DNA from: Dehalococcoidia bacterium
GTDB taxonomy: Bacteria; Chloroflexota; Dehalococcoidia; Dehalococcoidales; Fen-1064
Length of the DNA stretch: 15,862 bases
Reading direction: 5' to 3'
NCBI GenBank assembly: GCA_003153955.1
Contig: PMCB01000123.1
Coordinates: 1 to 15,862, forward strand
Shown: positions 1 through 7,943 of the stretch, in pieces
How positions within the stretch are numbered: the first letter of the stretch is position 1
Layout: each line of letters starts with the position of its first letter
Translations under genes and position numbers: made by a program
The notes under the pieces: model-generated
What the model saw: the letters and a program-made list of their open reading frames with translations, nothing else
The model's database searches: none
What the model was told of the DNA's origin: nothing

Positions 1-1049
1 ACAACTTTACCGGAGCTTCCCGGCATGACATCGCCGGGACGGTTTGAAATGAAAATATGCATCAATTCAGTGGAACCAATGCCGTCCAGGATATCCAGTC
101 CGAATCTCTGTTTCCATTCGAAATAGATATTCTTGGGCAAGGCCTCACCCGCTGAAGCGCAGATTCTCAGTGAAGACAAATCATACTTCTTCTCGGCATC
201 TTTTATCGCCAGCATGTTGGCATACAGGGTCGGGACACCGAAAAATACGGTAGGTTTATATTGGCTGATGGCAGAGAAAATGATATCCGGCAGCGGTCTG
301 TCGGGAACCAGGACAACGGAGCCGCCGACGCCCGGAGGGTAAATGAAACTATTGCCCAGACCGTAAGCGAAGAAGAACTTCGAAGCTGACATTAGAATGT
401 CATTCTGGGTAATGTTTAAAACACCTTTGGCATAGCTTTCCAGACAGGTAAAGACATCATGTTGAAGGTGGACGGCCGCCTTGGGTACACCGGTACTGCC
501 TGAAGTATAATTCCAAATTGCGGCATCATCATAGGTCGTAAAGGCTACCTGCAGCTGGTCCGAACAGCGGTCGACAATATCATGGAAACTGATCTGGAAC
601 GATTTGGTTTTCTTTCCCAGGACAATTGTGTTTTCCAGATATTTAAATTTTTCGCGCCAGGCGTCAATTTCTTCCACGAAATCTTCGTGGCAAATAAGGG
701 TGCGTGCCCGGCTGTTATTAAGCAGGAACCGGAAATCGTCGCTGGTATACATATAATTAACCGGGATCGGGATCGCTCCGATTTTGATGGCCGCGTAGAA
801 ACAGGCCATGGCTTCCGGAGAATCGTACATTACCAGCATTACCCTTTCTTCCATGTGTACGCCTAAAAGATGGAGCGCGTTCCCCACGCGGTTGATCATA
901 CTCTGCATCTCTTTATAGGTATAGGTTTTGTCCTTATAATAGACGGCTATTTTATCGCCGAACCCTTTTTCTACCGTCGCATCAATCAGCTTGGATGTGA
1001 TGTTGTAATATTCCGGGGTAAATTTTTCGTACTTGTACTCTTTTTCCAT
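1..1049 (-). CDS. Benzoate-CoA ligase-like acyl-CoA synthetase, 3' part missing
   Basis: An AMP-forming ligase of the ANL superfamily that would activate an aromatic or other carboxylic acid to its CoA thioester via an acyl-adenylate. The ATG at 1047-1049 is preceded by GAGGAG at good spacing. The first 349 residues are visible and the C-terminal part lies beyond the left edge. The adenylation loop YTSGSTGVPKAAVH falls near residue 180 and the later DGIGSTE motif near residue 318, followed by the FISNRPGDVMPGSSGK stretch typical of benzoate- and 4-hydroxybenzoate-CoA ligases. The N-terminus (KFTPEYYNITSKLID) and the GEALP motif also fit that group. No frameshift is seen in the visible part. 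The substrate cannot be fixed from this fragment: benzoate, hydroxybenzoate or a related acid are possible. The family call is firm and the substrate is inference. No neighbouring gene in the window belongs to aromatic catabolism. Confidence 0.85.
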   Translation of the reverse strand, partial: MEKEYKYEKFTPEYYNITSKLIDATVEKGFGDKIAVYYKDKTYTYKEMQSMINRVGNALHLLGVHMEERVMLVMYDSPEAMACFYAAIKIGAIPIPVNYMYTSDDFRFLLNNSRARTLICHEDFVEEIDAWREKFKYLENTIVLGKKTKSFQISFHDIVDRCSDQLQVAFTTYDDAAIWNYTSGSTGVPKAAVHLQHDVFTCLESYAKGVLNITQNDILMSASKFFFAYGLGNSFIYPPGVGGSVVLVPDRPLPDIIFSAISQYKPTVFFGVPTLYANMLAIKDAEKKYDLSSLRICASAGEALPKNIYFEWKQRFGLDILDGIGSTELMHIFISNRPGDVMPGSSGKV

Positions 1050-1094
1050 CTATTCTCCTCAATGAATTCGGGTAACTGACACCCGTATTTTACT

Positions 1095-1123
1095 ATTTAA
1101 GGCGCACACCGGCGGCTCATCAA
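1095..1123 (-). promoter_or_regulatory. Candidate promoter of the acyl-CoA ligase gene
   Basis: On the minus strand, TTGATG (1123-1118) is followed by a 17-nt spacer and TTAAAT (1100-1095). This would start a transcript about 40 nt before the ATG at 1049. The predicted leader carries a short dyad, CGGGT (1069-1073) and ACCCG (1081-1085), which might be an operator. Only moderate matches to consensus, so tentative. Confidence 0.3.
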
Positions 1124-1259
1124 TTTTAAACATTTAATCGAGTTGGAAATTAGTAACAAAAAAGGAGGGTTACCGCCGAACCCGGTTATTAGAATTAAAT
1201 CAGAAAATTATTACGATAGTGTTTCCTCTGGTGTCTTAGCCTATCAGCAATAGCTTGCC

Positions 1260-1297
1260 ATGCTAAAAATATTCTAACTATAGTTTAATTTTAGCAT
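1260..1297. other. AT-rich inverted repeat in the intergenic region
   Basis: ATGCTAAAA (1260-1268) and its exact reverse complement TTTTAGCAT (1289-1297) flank a 20-nt AT-rich centre. It lies downstream of the MerR gene, which ends at 1531 on the minus strand, so it could form a hairpin at the end of that transcript. There is no clear U-tract, so I do not call it a Rho-independent terminator. Confidence 0.35.
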
Positions 1298-1426
1298 TAG
1301 TTTTCAACTAATTTCAATTAAGAACAGAACCTGGGGCCAAACTGCAATAAAACCGGGTTGCAAAAAGAAGCCATTCTTCCTTCTGACGGGCATCATATTG
1401 GGAGAGGGGGCACCCTCGTTTATTCC

Positions 1427-1487
1427 ATCCCGATGGAAATCGGGATCCAGTCGGTTCCCTGCTGTTTCTGGATACCGACTCTTGTCG
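1427..1487. repeat. Cluster of nested short palindromes, possible dispersed element
   Basis: Three dyads lie end to end. ATCCCGAT (1427-1434) pairs with ATCGGGAT (1439-1446) around a 4-nt loop. ATCCAG (1445-1450) pairs with CTGGAT (1468-1473). CGAC (1476-1479) pairs with GTCG (1484-1487). Such stacked palindromes are typical of small dispersed intergenic repeats (REP- or MITE-like). Only one copy is seen here, so the repeat status is inference. Apart from this, the 1260-1297 dyad and the candidate promoter, I see no gene in 1050-1530. Confidence 0.35.
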
Positions 1488-1530
1488 ACGGGAGAACATA
1501 TGATTCAAACCAATCGTTAGCAACACCGCG

Positions 1531-2346
1531 CTAGATTTTAGACACAGGCAACTGTACTTCCGTGACGTATTCATTCACCGGGGTGCCGCTGCGCGGGTCT
1601 GTATAATAAATCTCGCGGCACGGCCCGGTCGTCTGATAACCGTTCGTCTCAATCCATTTCCCCAAAGCTGTGTAAGCGCTGCCTACAGCGTTGTAGGCGC
1701 CTTTATGAATCGTCGTTGCCATCCGTTCGTGACCGGGCAATTCTTTATATATAATTTCACCTTTGGAGGGAACTTCTCTTGAAATTGGGAAAATTAATTC
1801 AACGTCTGCGTCTTTCTCCTTGAATCCCTCATCATAATAGATTGCCATAGGCGGCCAGTTGAACTGGCCGCCGGATTTGGTTAAATGCCCCTCCATTTTC
1901 TGGAACAGCCGGCCGATATGGCTGTAATCCGGCAATATCTCTCGGACAGACAGTACTTTTTGCGGCTCTATTTTTTTAATCGCAATTTCGAAATTCGGCA
2001 TTTTGCCTTCCCTTTCAACTTCAACCAGCCAATCTTCCACCCGCTTCAAACGCTCCGCCTCCGTCTCCAGTTTTCGCTTTTGCTCTTCCTGTTTAATGTG
2101 CAGTAAATCCAGGATATGGACAATCGAAACATCATCCTTCAACAAACGTGCTATTTCTTCCAGTGAAAGGCCCATGTCTTTGAGCGCAATAATGCGCTGC
2201 AATTGTGTCAATTGCGTTGCGGAGTAATAGCGGTACCCCGTGAAATCGTCAACCTTGACCGGTTTCAGCAATCCGAGTTCATCATAATACCTTAATGCCT
2301 TTACGGAGACACGCGCAAACCTGGAAAAGTCGCCGATTTTTAACAT
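1531..2346 (-). CDS. MerR-family regulator with GyrI-like effector domain (BmrR-like)
   Basis: A transcription factor of 271 residues, close to the length of Bacillus BmrR. Residues 1-70 form the MerR winged helix-turn-helix (MLKIGDFSRF, then KALRYYDELGLLKP and GYRYYS). Residues 75-112 are a charged helix suited to the dimer coiled coil. From about 120 to the end is a GyrI-like ligand-binding domain ending in EIYYTDP, with E245 at the position of the acidic ligand-contacting residue in this fold. The start is set at 2346 because GAGGAG sits at good spacing before this ATG and the MerR homology begins there. An upstream ATG at 2427 would add 27 unrelated residues and overlap the preceding gene. 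It lies 55 nt downstream of the GyrI-like gene and should share its promoter. Members of this class bind lipophilic cations or other toxic small molecules; the ligand here is unknown. Confidence 0.9.
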   Translation of the reverse strand: MLKIGDFSRFARVSVKALRYYDELGLLKPVKVDDFTGYRYYSATQLTQLQRIIALKDMGLSLEEIARLLKDDVSIVHILDLLHIKQEEQKRKLETEAERLKRVEDWLVEVEREGKMPNFEIAIKKIEPQKVLSVREILPDYSHIGRLFQKMEGHLTKSGGQFNWPPMAIYYDEGFKEKDADVELIFPISREVPSKGEIIYKELPGHERMATTIHKGAYNAVGSAYTALGKWIETNGYQTTGPCREIYYTDPRSGTPVNEYVTEVQLPVSKI

Positions 2347-2401
2347 TTTCGACTCCTCTAATTTCTGCGAAACGGCCGCCGCGTTTAGTAAAATAAGCCG
2401 G

Positions 2402-3016
2402 CTATAAACTATACGGCTGTCGGACAACTGTCTTCATTTTGTCCGGTGCGGCCCGGCGGGGGTCTGACAAATAGATTTCATGATGCTTGCCGGCTAGCTT
2501 ACCGCCAATTTCGGCAATTTTATGATGCAGCTTTTGAATATTCGGCCCTTCTGCCGAATACGGCCCGATGTGCATGATTTGTGCGGATTCACCTTCGGTA
2601 AAACTTTCAAAGCGGACTTTACCAATTAACGGATTGTCTTTTTTCTTTCTGGCAGCCGCAACGGCGTTCTCAAAATCTTTCCGGGCGACAAGATCCGGCT
2701 GCATTATCATCAAAGTCCATTGCCACTTGTTTCTATCGGCGGTTTCCGGCATAAATACTGACATATCGTCCGCCCAAAAAAGTCCTTCCAGCGGCATCAC
2801 CCCGTAATCAGTTACGTCTGTCTTTTTCTTATCGAATTTAATGCCGTAAGCGATTGGATAGAGTGCTTCAATAGATTGTTGAAATTGCGGGCTTTCCGGC
2901 GCACCCTGCCCATCAATCATAATGAAATTCATCTTCGGGACATCAATCAGAGTAACTTCTTTAGCGGTTGGATTGTAAAATGCTTTTAATTCTTTTTTCA
3001 GGTCGATTTTTCCCAT
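2402..3016 (-). CDS. Stand-alone GyrI-like small-molecule-binding protein
   Basis: A 204-residue cytosolic protein of the GyrI-like/SOUL ligand-binding fold without any DNA-binding domain. Recognisable pieces are YNPTAKEVTLIDVPKMNFI near the N-terminus, the QWTLMIMQPD strand near residue 100, MHIGPY near 150, and the diagnostic C-terminal HHEIYLSDPRR (about 178-188) with acidic residue E180. Some proteins of this group hydrolyse cyclopropane-bearing toxins; others only bind ligands. Nothing here separates these options. The start at 3016 has AGGAG about 9 nt upstream. It is the first gene after a MerR-type promoter and is followed by a MerR regulator with a related domain, so it is probably the effector gene that the regulator controls. 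Its role in sequestering or degrading a toxic compound is inference. Confidence 0.85.
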   Translation of the reverse strand: MGKIDLKKELKAFYNPTAKEVTLIDVPKMNFIMIDGQGAPESPQFQQSIEALYPIAYGIKFDKKKTDVTDYGVMPLEGLFWADDMSVFMPETADRNKWQWTLMIMQPDLVARKDFENAVAAARKKKDNPLIGKVRFESFTEGESAQIMHIGPYSAEGPNIQKLHHKIAEIGGKLAGKHHEIYLSDPRRAAPDKMKTVVRQPYSL

Positions 3017-3049
3017 GTTTAACGCATCTCCTGCCGTTTATTTATTAGC

Positions 3050-3080
3050 AGTATAAATCTCCTGTCAGGGGGAGAGTCAA
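3050..3080 (-). promoter_or_regulatory. MerR-type promoter with 19-bp spacer and dyad
   Basis: On the minus strand TTGACT (3080-3075) and TATACT (3055-3050) are separated by exactly 19 nt, the stretched spacing characteristic of MerR-family promoters. The spacer holds the imperfect dyad TCTCC...GGAGA between the two hexamers. The predicted start near 3043 gives a leader of about 27 nt before the ATG at 3016. The likely ligand of this site is the MerR protein encoded two genes downstream, making the unit self-regulated. The spacing and dyad are seen directly; the regulator pairing is inference. Confidence 0.8.
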
Positions 3081-3118
3081 GACCATCAAATAAAAGTAAA
3101 ATATAAAAAACCGCTATT

Positions 3119-3472
3119 TTATCTCTCTATCAAAATCGCCTTCATCAATCCCCGGTTATGGAATTGCAGAATCAGTTTCTTTTCCGCCAAACTGCACCCG
3201 ATCAGAATCTTGATTTCGGAATCTTTCTTATTCAAATCGACGGTGCAGATGATTGCGTCAATCTTTTCGGATATTTTAGTGCCGCGCCAGATATCGATGC
3301 CGCCGCCGTCCATTGCAGTTGTGTTTTTCAGATAACCGTAATCCACCGGATAGACCAGTTCCGGATAACGCGGATGATGCGAACCTTTCGGCCGGTCGAT
3401 GGCAATTTCCGATTCATGTATCAGAGACTCAACCGCTTTCCAGAAAGACTCATCGGATTTTTTCGCTGGCAT
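3119..3472 (-). CDS. Short inorganic-pyrophosphatase-like protein
   Basis: A 117-residue protein, much shorter than family I soluble pyrophosphatases (about 170-180), but with their core: IDRPKGS near residue 25, YPVDYGYLKNTTAMDGGGID at 41-60, and VDLNKKDSEIK at 78-88. The signature normally reads DGDPxD; here it is DGGGID, so the second aspartate (E. coli D67) is glycine 57, while D55, D60, D79 and D84 remain. Catalysis is therefore uncertain: it may be a weak or altered phosphohydrolase. Short homologues of this kind exist as a family in anaerobes, so it need not be a fragment. Start ATG at 3472 has GGAG 6 nt upstream. It lies 80 nt after hisB on the same strand, and ATP phosphoribosyltransferase releases pyrophosphate, so a helper role in histidine synthesis is possible but speculative. 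Confidence 0.7.
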   Translation of the reverse strand: MPAKKSDESFWKAVESLIHESEIAIDRPKGSHHPRYPELVYPVDYGYLKNTTAMDGGGIDIWRGTKISEKIDAIICTVDLNKKDSEIKILIGCSLAEKKLILQFHNRGLMKAILIER

Positions 3473-3508
3473 TTTTCACTCCAGACAAGTCAAAATATCT
3501 TACTCATT

Positions 3509-3550
3509 CTTGATACTTGATTATTGATGCTTGGCGCTTGATCCTTAACT
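3509..3550. repeat. Degenerate 7-nt tandem repeat (CTTGATN)
   Basis: Six consecutive heptamers: CTTGATA, CTTGATT, ATTGATG, CTTGGCG, CTTGATC, CTTAACT. The array ends next to the hisB stop codon. A second array of the same unit abuts the birA stop codon at 9461-9481. Function unknown; replication slippage is the simplest origin. Confidence 0.7.
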
Positions 3551-3552
3551 CT

Positions 3553-4143
3553 TTATCTTTCTATTTTGGCCTTGGTGCTGGGTAACAATCCGCTGGTGCG
3601 TTCATCGATGCGTGTGGCCATATCCAGCGCCCGGCCCAGCGCCTTAAACAAAGCCTCAGCTTTATGGTGGTCGTTAATGCCGTAGAGCACCCGGGCATGC
3701 AGGTTCACGCGGCCTTCCGCGGCGAACGATTCCAGAAAATGCCGTATCAGGTCGGACTCAAACCCGCGCATATCGTTTTTCGTAAATTCCGCCTGCAGCA
3801 CGCAGTAGCCGCGCCCGCTTAAGTCCACCGCCACACTAGCCAGCGATTCGTCCATCGGTACCGTGGCATCCCCCATACGGACAATGCCCAGCTTCTCCCC
3901 TAAAGCTTCATTGAATGCCTTGCCCAGGCAAATAGCAATATCTTCCGTGATATGGTGCTCGTCATCGCCGGAGACGGTCCCTTTCAGGTCGAACCTGCCG
4001 TGTTTTATCGTCTGCGACAGCAGGTGATCCAGCATTTTAATGCCGGTGCTGATTTCATACTTTCCGGTGCCGTCCAGGTTTAATTCCAGGCTGATATTGG
4101 TTTCCTGTGTGGTTCTTTGCACGGTAACCTTCCGTTTGGTCAT
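3553..4143 (-). CDS. hisB: Imidazoleglycerol-phosphate dehydratase
   Basis: Catalyses the dehydration of imidazole glycerol phosphate to imidazole acetol phosphate in histidine synthesis. The 196-residue length matches monofunctional HisB; the histidinol-phosphatase domain found in enterobacterial HisB is absent. The two metal-binding histidine motifs are intact: [10 protein letters not shown] at residues 61-70 and [17 protein letters not shown] starting at 158. The MLDHLL and HGRFDL segments are also typical. ATG at 4143 lies 2 nt after the hisC stop, and its AGGAGG is embedded in the end of hisC, so translation is probably coupled. It is the last recognised his gene of the operon here. Confidence 0.97.
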   Translation of the reverse strand: MTKRKVTVQRTTQETNISLELNLDGTGKYEISTGIKMLDHLLSQTIKHGRFDLKGTVSGDDEHHITEDIAICLGKAFNEALGEKLGIVRMGDATVPMDESLASVAVDLSGRGYCVLQAEFTKNDMRGFESDLIRHFLESFAAEGRVNLHARVLYGINDHHKAEALFKALGRALDMATRIDERTSGLLPSTKAKIER

Positions 4144-4145
4144 TG

Positions 4146-5231
4146 TTAGCCTCCTATTGCGCGAAGCGTTTTTATCAGGGCGTCGGTGTGTTCCGGTTTG
4201 CCGACACTGAACCGGATGCAGTCTTTGATGCGCGGCTGGTCGAAATACCGGACCAGTATGCCTTTCATCTGCAGCTGTTTGTGTAAATCCTGAGCATCCA
4301 CATTTCTTACCCGGCAGAAAATAAAATTCGATTGCGAAGGATAAACGGTCAACCAGCTGATTTTCTGTAACTGCGCATTTAGCCGCTGCCTCTCGTCAAC
4401 GAGTTTTTGCACGCTGGCCAGCAGGTAATCCTTATCCTTCAGCGATTCTGCCACCGCCACCTGCGCTGCGACATTGACATTATAAGGTATTTTAATGCGC
4501 AGGATAAAATCGGCGATGGCTTCCGGAAAAATGCCGTAGCCAACCCTTAAACCGGCCAGCCCTGCCCATTTGCTGAATGTTCTTAAGACAATAAGGTTTT
4601 CGTATTTGCCGGTTAACGGCATAACAGTCTGCCGGCTAAACTCATAATAAGCCTCATCCAAGACAACCGGCACACCGGTCTCCAGCAGCTCAACGATATC
4701 TTTTTCCGGGGTCAGGTTGCCTGTCGGATTATTGGGATTGGTCACGAAAATCAGCTTCGTTTTGGGGGTAATTGCTGCTTTGACTTTCCCGATTTTGATG
4801 TTAAAGTCGTCGTCCCGGGGCACATCCACCAGTACGCCGTTGCAGAGTTTCGTGCTGAAACTGTATATCCCGAATGTCGGAGTGCAATTGATTACTTCAT
4901 CGCCCGGATTTACCAGCAGGCGGATCAGCAGGTCGATTAACTGGTTGCTGCCGTTGCCGCACACAATATGTTTGATATCGGCACCGGCATAACCGGCGAT
5001 CAGCCCACGTAACTTTTCCTGTCCGTCATCGGGGTAAATATTAAACTGCGGATATTTGGCTAAAGCTTTATTGACCCTTGGCGAACAACCGTAGGGATTT
5101 TCGTTGGCGTCAATTTTTATCATGTCTTTGGCCGCCACTTCAATCTTGCCTTCCAGCACCTCGGGAGAGGCGGCCGCCGAATATCCCCCAAAAGACAACA
5201 ATTCCTTCCGTATCAGTTTTTCTATGCCCAT
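4146..5231 (-). CDS. hisC: Histidinol-phosphate aminotransferase
   Basis: PLP-dependent class I/II aminotransferase that converts imidazole acetol phosphate and glutamate to histidinol phosphate. The 361-residue chain shows [11 protein letters not shown] at the N-terminus, the glycine loop [26 protein letters not shown], and the PLP lysine K221 in [17 protein letters not shown], followed by the C-terminal [10 protein letters not shown] place the start at 5231, 1 nt after the hisD stop, because GGGGAAG lies at good spacing before it. An in-frame ATG at 5249 would overlap hisD and has a poorer ribosome site. All substrate-contact motifs look intact. Confidence 0.96.
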   Translation of the reverse strand: MGIEKLIRKELLSFGGYSAAASPEVLEGKIEVAAKDMIKIDANENPYGCSPRVNKALAKYPQFNIYPDDGQEKLRGLIAGYAGADIKHIVCGNGSNQLIDLLIRLLVNPGDEVINCTPTFGIYSFSTKLCNGVLVDVPRDDDFNIKIGKVKAAITPKTKLIFVTNPNNPTGNLTPEKDIVELLETGVPVVLDEAYYEFSRQTVMPLTGKYENLIVLRTFSKWAGLAGLRVGYGIFPEAIADFILRIKIPYNVNVAAQVAVAESLKDKDYLLASVQKLVDERQRLNAQLQKISWLTVYPSQSNFIFCRVRNVDAQDLHKQLQMKGILVRYFDQPRIKDCIRFSVGKPEHTDALIKTLRAIGG

Positions 5232-5232
5232 G

Positions 5233-6516
5233 TTATTTCTTCCCCACATTCTTCATTCTAAGTTCAATCGCTTGAGCGTGGGCATCCAGTCCTTCCGCCC
5301 GGGCTATCGTCACCGCGGCTTCCCCTACCGCTTCGATTAATGCGTCATCCACACCGCTGAGATTGGTTATTTTCAGGAAATCGAGCACGTTCAGCGGCGA
5401 ACTAAACCGTGCCGTTCCCTCTGTCGGTAATGTGTGTGACGGGCCGGAAACATAATCGCTCATCGCCACCGTGGCCTGTTCACCCAAAATAATACAGCCT
5501 GCATTTGTGATTTGCTTTTCATAGGCAGTACTCTTTTTTGTCAGCAGTAAAACATGTTCCGGAGCGTATAAGTTTGTCAGTTCGACCGCTTCCGCCATAT
5601 TTTTCACAATCACCGTCATGCCGTTATTCATCAAAGATTCTTCGATAATTTTCCGTCGGGATAACTTTTTTAACTGTTCATTGATTGACAGATTTACTTT
5701 ATCCGCCAGTGTCCGGGAATCGGTGATTAAAATCGCCGAAGACAAACCGCCGTGCTCGGCCTGTGCCAGTAAATCCGAAGCGCAATAGTCAGGGTTGGCA
5801 GACTCGTCAGCAATTACTACAACCTCTGAAGGGCCCTGCAAACCGTCAATCCCCACCACCCCGTAGACCAGCTTTTTAGCCAGGAAAACATAAATATTCC
5901 CCGGGCCGCATATTTTATCGACACGCGGCACGGATTCCGTTCCGAAAGCCAGAGCCGCGATGGCCTGCGCTCCTCCGATAGAGAAAATCCGGCTCACGCC
6001 GGCGATATCTGCGGCGATCAGAATCGCCGGCGAAATCTGTCCGTCTTTGCCCGGCGGTGTCGCCAGGATCACTTCCTTGACACCGGCTATTTTGGCCGGA
6101 ATGGCTGTCATCAACACCGTGGATGGATAACTGGCGGTGCCGCCGGGGGCATAAACACCTACCCGCTCCAGCGGTCTGACCACCCAACCTGTTTTCTTTT
6201 GATTGTAAGTCGGTAACGCGCGTTCTTTCTGCGCCCGGTGAAACGCGCCGATGCGCTCCGCCGCCAGTTTCATCGCATCCACCAATTTGGCATCTACTTT
6301 TTTATATGCGGCTTTAACTTGCGCCGGTTTTACTTCCAGCGCCGTCAATTTTGCTCCATCGAATTTTTCTGTCAATTCGAAAAGTGCTTTATCGCCGTGC
6401 TGCCGGACATCGTTAATAATCTGTCGGACCGCGGCTTCCTGCTTGTATTCCAGGTCTTTAGGCGCTTGCCTGTCAAGTAACTTTCTGGCTTTATCAAACC
6501 CTTCAATAATTTTCAT
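5233..6516 (-). CDS. hisD: Histidinol dehydrogenase
   Basis: Zinc-dependent NAD+ enzyme that oxidises histidinol to histidine in two steps. The 427 residues are full length for the family. All expected residues align with the E. coli enzyme at nearly constant offset: zinc ligands Q252 and H255 (AQAEHGG), D354 (SDYVSGPSHTLPT) and H413 (GLDAHAQAIELR), and the catalytic pair E320-H321 (YAPEHV). VYAPGGTASYPST and GPSEVVVIADE are further signatures. The ATG at 6516 has AGAGG 6 nt upstream and comes 20 nt after the hisG stop. Confidence 0.97.
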   Translation of the reverse strand: MKIIEGFDKARKLLDRQAPKDLEYKQEAAVRQIINDVRQHGDKALFELTEKFDGAKLTALEVKPAQVKAAYKKVDAKLVDAMKLAAERIGAFHRAQKERALPTYNQKKTGWVVRPLERVGVYAPGGTASYPSTVLMTAIPAKIAGVKEVILATPPGKDGQISPAILIAADIAGVSRIFSIGGAQAIAALAFGTESVPRVDKICGPGNIYVFLAKKLVYGVVGIDGLQGPSEVVVIADESANPDYCASDLLAQAEHGGLSSAILITDSRTLADKVNLSINEQLKKLSRRKIIEESLMNNGMTVIVKNMAEAVELTNLYAPEHVLLLTKKSTAYEKQITNAGCIILGEQATVAMSDYVSGPSHTLPTEGTARFSSPLNVLDFLKITNLSGVDDALIEAVGEAAVTIARAEGLDAHAQAIELRMKNVGKK

Positions 6517-6536
6517 TTGCAGCCTCTCAATACCGG

Positions 6537-7943
6537 TTATTTGCTTTCCGCCGCTTTACTTAGCAGTTTGACTAATTTTTCTATCCTGGCCTTTTTCACG
6601 GTGCTGTATTCTCTGTTCTTCGCCCCAATCAGGTGCGCCGTTGATTCAAAGAGGGTATCGATGATTTTCAGGTTATGCCGTGCAATGGTGCTGCCGGTCT
6701 CCGTATTCTCAATCAGGATATCGGCATCTTCCGGAATAAAAGCCTCCGTCGCGCCCCAGGTCGGCAAAACACGGTACATTCCCAGTCTGTTATCCCGTGC
6801 GTATTTATCGGCAATATTAACATATTCGGAAGCTATTCTGACCGACGATTCTTTTTTCTGACATAACTGCCGGTAATCATAAATATTATTTACCGGCACG
6901 TCGCCCGCGACTGCAGCCACAATTCTCACCCAGCTTACTTTGAAATCCACCAGCGCCTGCACCGGGCTCCCGGGAAACATATTGAGGTGGTCCGTCAGCC
7001 AATCGATACCTGTAATTGCCAGGTCGAAATTATCATTCGCCACCTGCAGCGGCATATCCTGCGGCCGTATTACTTTAATCACCACCCCTTCCAGATTAGT
7101 TGTCGGACGGCGGTTCCCCGTCTTTGAAGGATAATCATCGACCAGGATGCCGGCTTTGTTCAATAATTGTACTGTGTGTTTTTGCGCATGCCCGTCCGGC
7201 AAAGCCAGCCGCACCGTATCTTTGTCGATTACCTGAGGGACGAAATGGAATGATGGAATTGACGCCGCAAGCGGAATTTCTTTTTCTTCGAGCTCCACAT
7301 TTTCCAGGGTGGACATCACCTCACTCAGGTCCTTTTGCTGCCAGCTCGCGCGGTTGGCGATCAGATAAGCGCTGAAATCCAGCACTTTCCCGAGTGATTT
7401 CAGGCCATTGTTCAAGGAATTTTCGTCAGTATTGCCGGCTACCAGCGCCAGCGTCGCGTTCTCCGGCGGGTAGGCTTCGGCCGCGCCCCAAACCGGATAA
7501 ACCCCGGAGCGTCTTAATCTTAAATTTAAGGCGAAACTTTCGGCAATATTGGGGTATTCGCTGACAATCCGGATAGTTTCCGGTTCCTGCGATAAATCTT
7601 TTAACGATGATACACCGGCAGCGCTGCTGGCCGCAATGTAAAGCGCCCCCCGTCCGTAGCCCAGGTTTCTGATTTTAACCGGCGCGGAGGCGGTATATTT
7701 AGAAGTCAGCTCTTCAATCCACTCCAGCCCGCAAATTCCCAAATCGTAGTTGCCGATTGCCACCTGTATCGGAATGTCTTTCTCCTGAAAAACCTTGATC
7801 AACATTTCAGGGAAACGCGCTGATTTTAACCGGTAGTTACGCATCGTTTGGCTATAATCATTCAACTGCCAGCCGGCTTTCTCCAAAAAGGCTGCCGTCT
7901 CATCGAGTAATTTACCTTTGGGTAAAGCGATTCTAACTGCCAC
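6537..7943 (-). CDS. hisG: Tandem two-domain ATP phosphoribosyltransferase (HisG-HisG)
   Basis: First enzyme of histidine synthesis, joining ATP and PRPP to phosphoribosyl-ATP with release of pyrophosphate. The 468-residue protein is about twice the short-form HisG length because it holds two HisG domains: residues 1-216 starting VRIALPKGKL, and 242-468 starting VRLALPDGHA. Further repeat pairs are LGICGLEW/LAITGIDW, RIVSEYPNIAES/RIASEYVNIADK and PVWGAAEAYPPE/PTWGATEAFIPE. The PRPP loop is canonical only in the second half (TETGSTIARHNLK, 414-426); the first half reads AGNTDENSLNNGLK there. Conversely the LPKGKL element is intact only in the first half. Start is GTG at 7943, inside the last codons of hisZ (11-nt overlap). 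Together with HisZ it should form the feedback-sensitive complex. The duplication is directly visible; the division of labour between the halves is inference. Confidence 0.93.
   Translation of the reverse strand: MAVRIALPKGKLLDETAAFLEKAGWQLNDYSQTMRNYRLKSARFPEMLIKVFQEKDIPIQVAIGNYDLGICGLEWIEELTSKYTASAPVKIRNLGYGRGALYIAASSAAGVSSLKDLSQEPETIRIVSEYPNIAESFALNLRLRRSGVYPVWGAAEAYPPENATLALVAGNTDENSLNNGLKSLGKVLDFSAYLIANRASWQQKDLSEVMSTLENVELEEKEIPLAASIPSFHFVPQVIDKDTVRLALPDGHAQKHTVQLLNKAGILVDDYPSKTGNRRPTTNLEGVVIKVIRPQDMPLQVANDNFDLAITGIDWLTDHLNMFPGSPVQALVDFKVSWVRIVAAVAGDVPVNNIYDYRQLCQKKESSVRIASEYVNIADKYARDNRLGMYRVLPTWGATEAFIPEDADILIENTETGSTIARHNLKIIDTLFESTAHLIGAKNREYSTVKKARIEKLVKLLSKAAESK

Noticed and set aside
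582..1079. Plus-strand ORFs of 94 and 69 residues at the left end
   Set aside because: Antisense to the acyl-CoA ligase reading frame, which has clear family motifs.
1427..1446. Perfect 8-bp-arm hairpin as a Rho-independent terminator
   Set aside because: No U-tract follows on either strand; kept only as part of a palindrome cluster.
1314..1574. 86-residue minus-strand ORF overlapping the end of the MerR gene
   Set aside because: Overlaps the real gene in another frame, has no ribosome site and no recognisable protein pattern; it runs through the palindromic intergenic segment.
3085..3118. Possible terminator after the pyrophosphatase-like gene (a T-run on the minus strand)
   Set aside because: There is a T-run but no stable stem before it.
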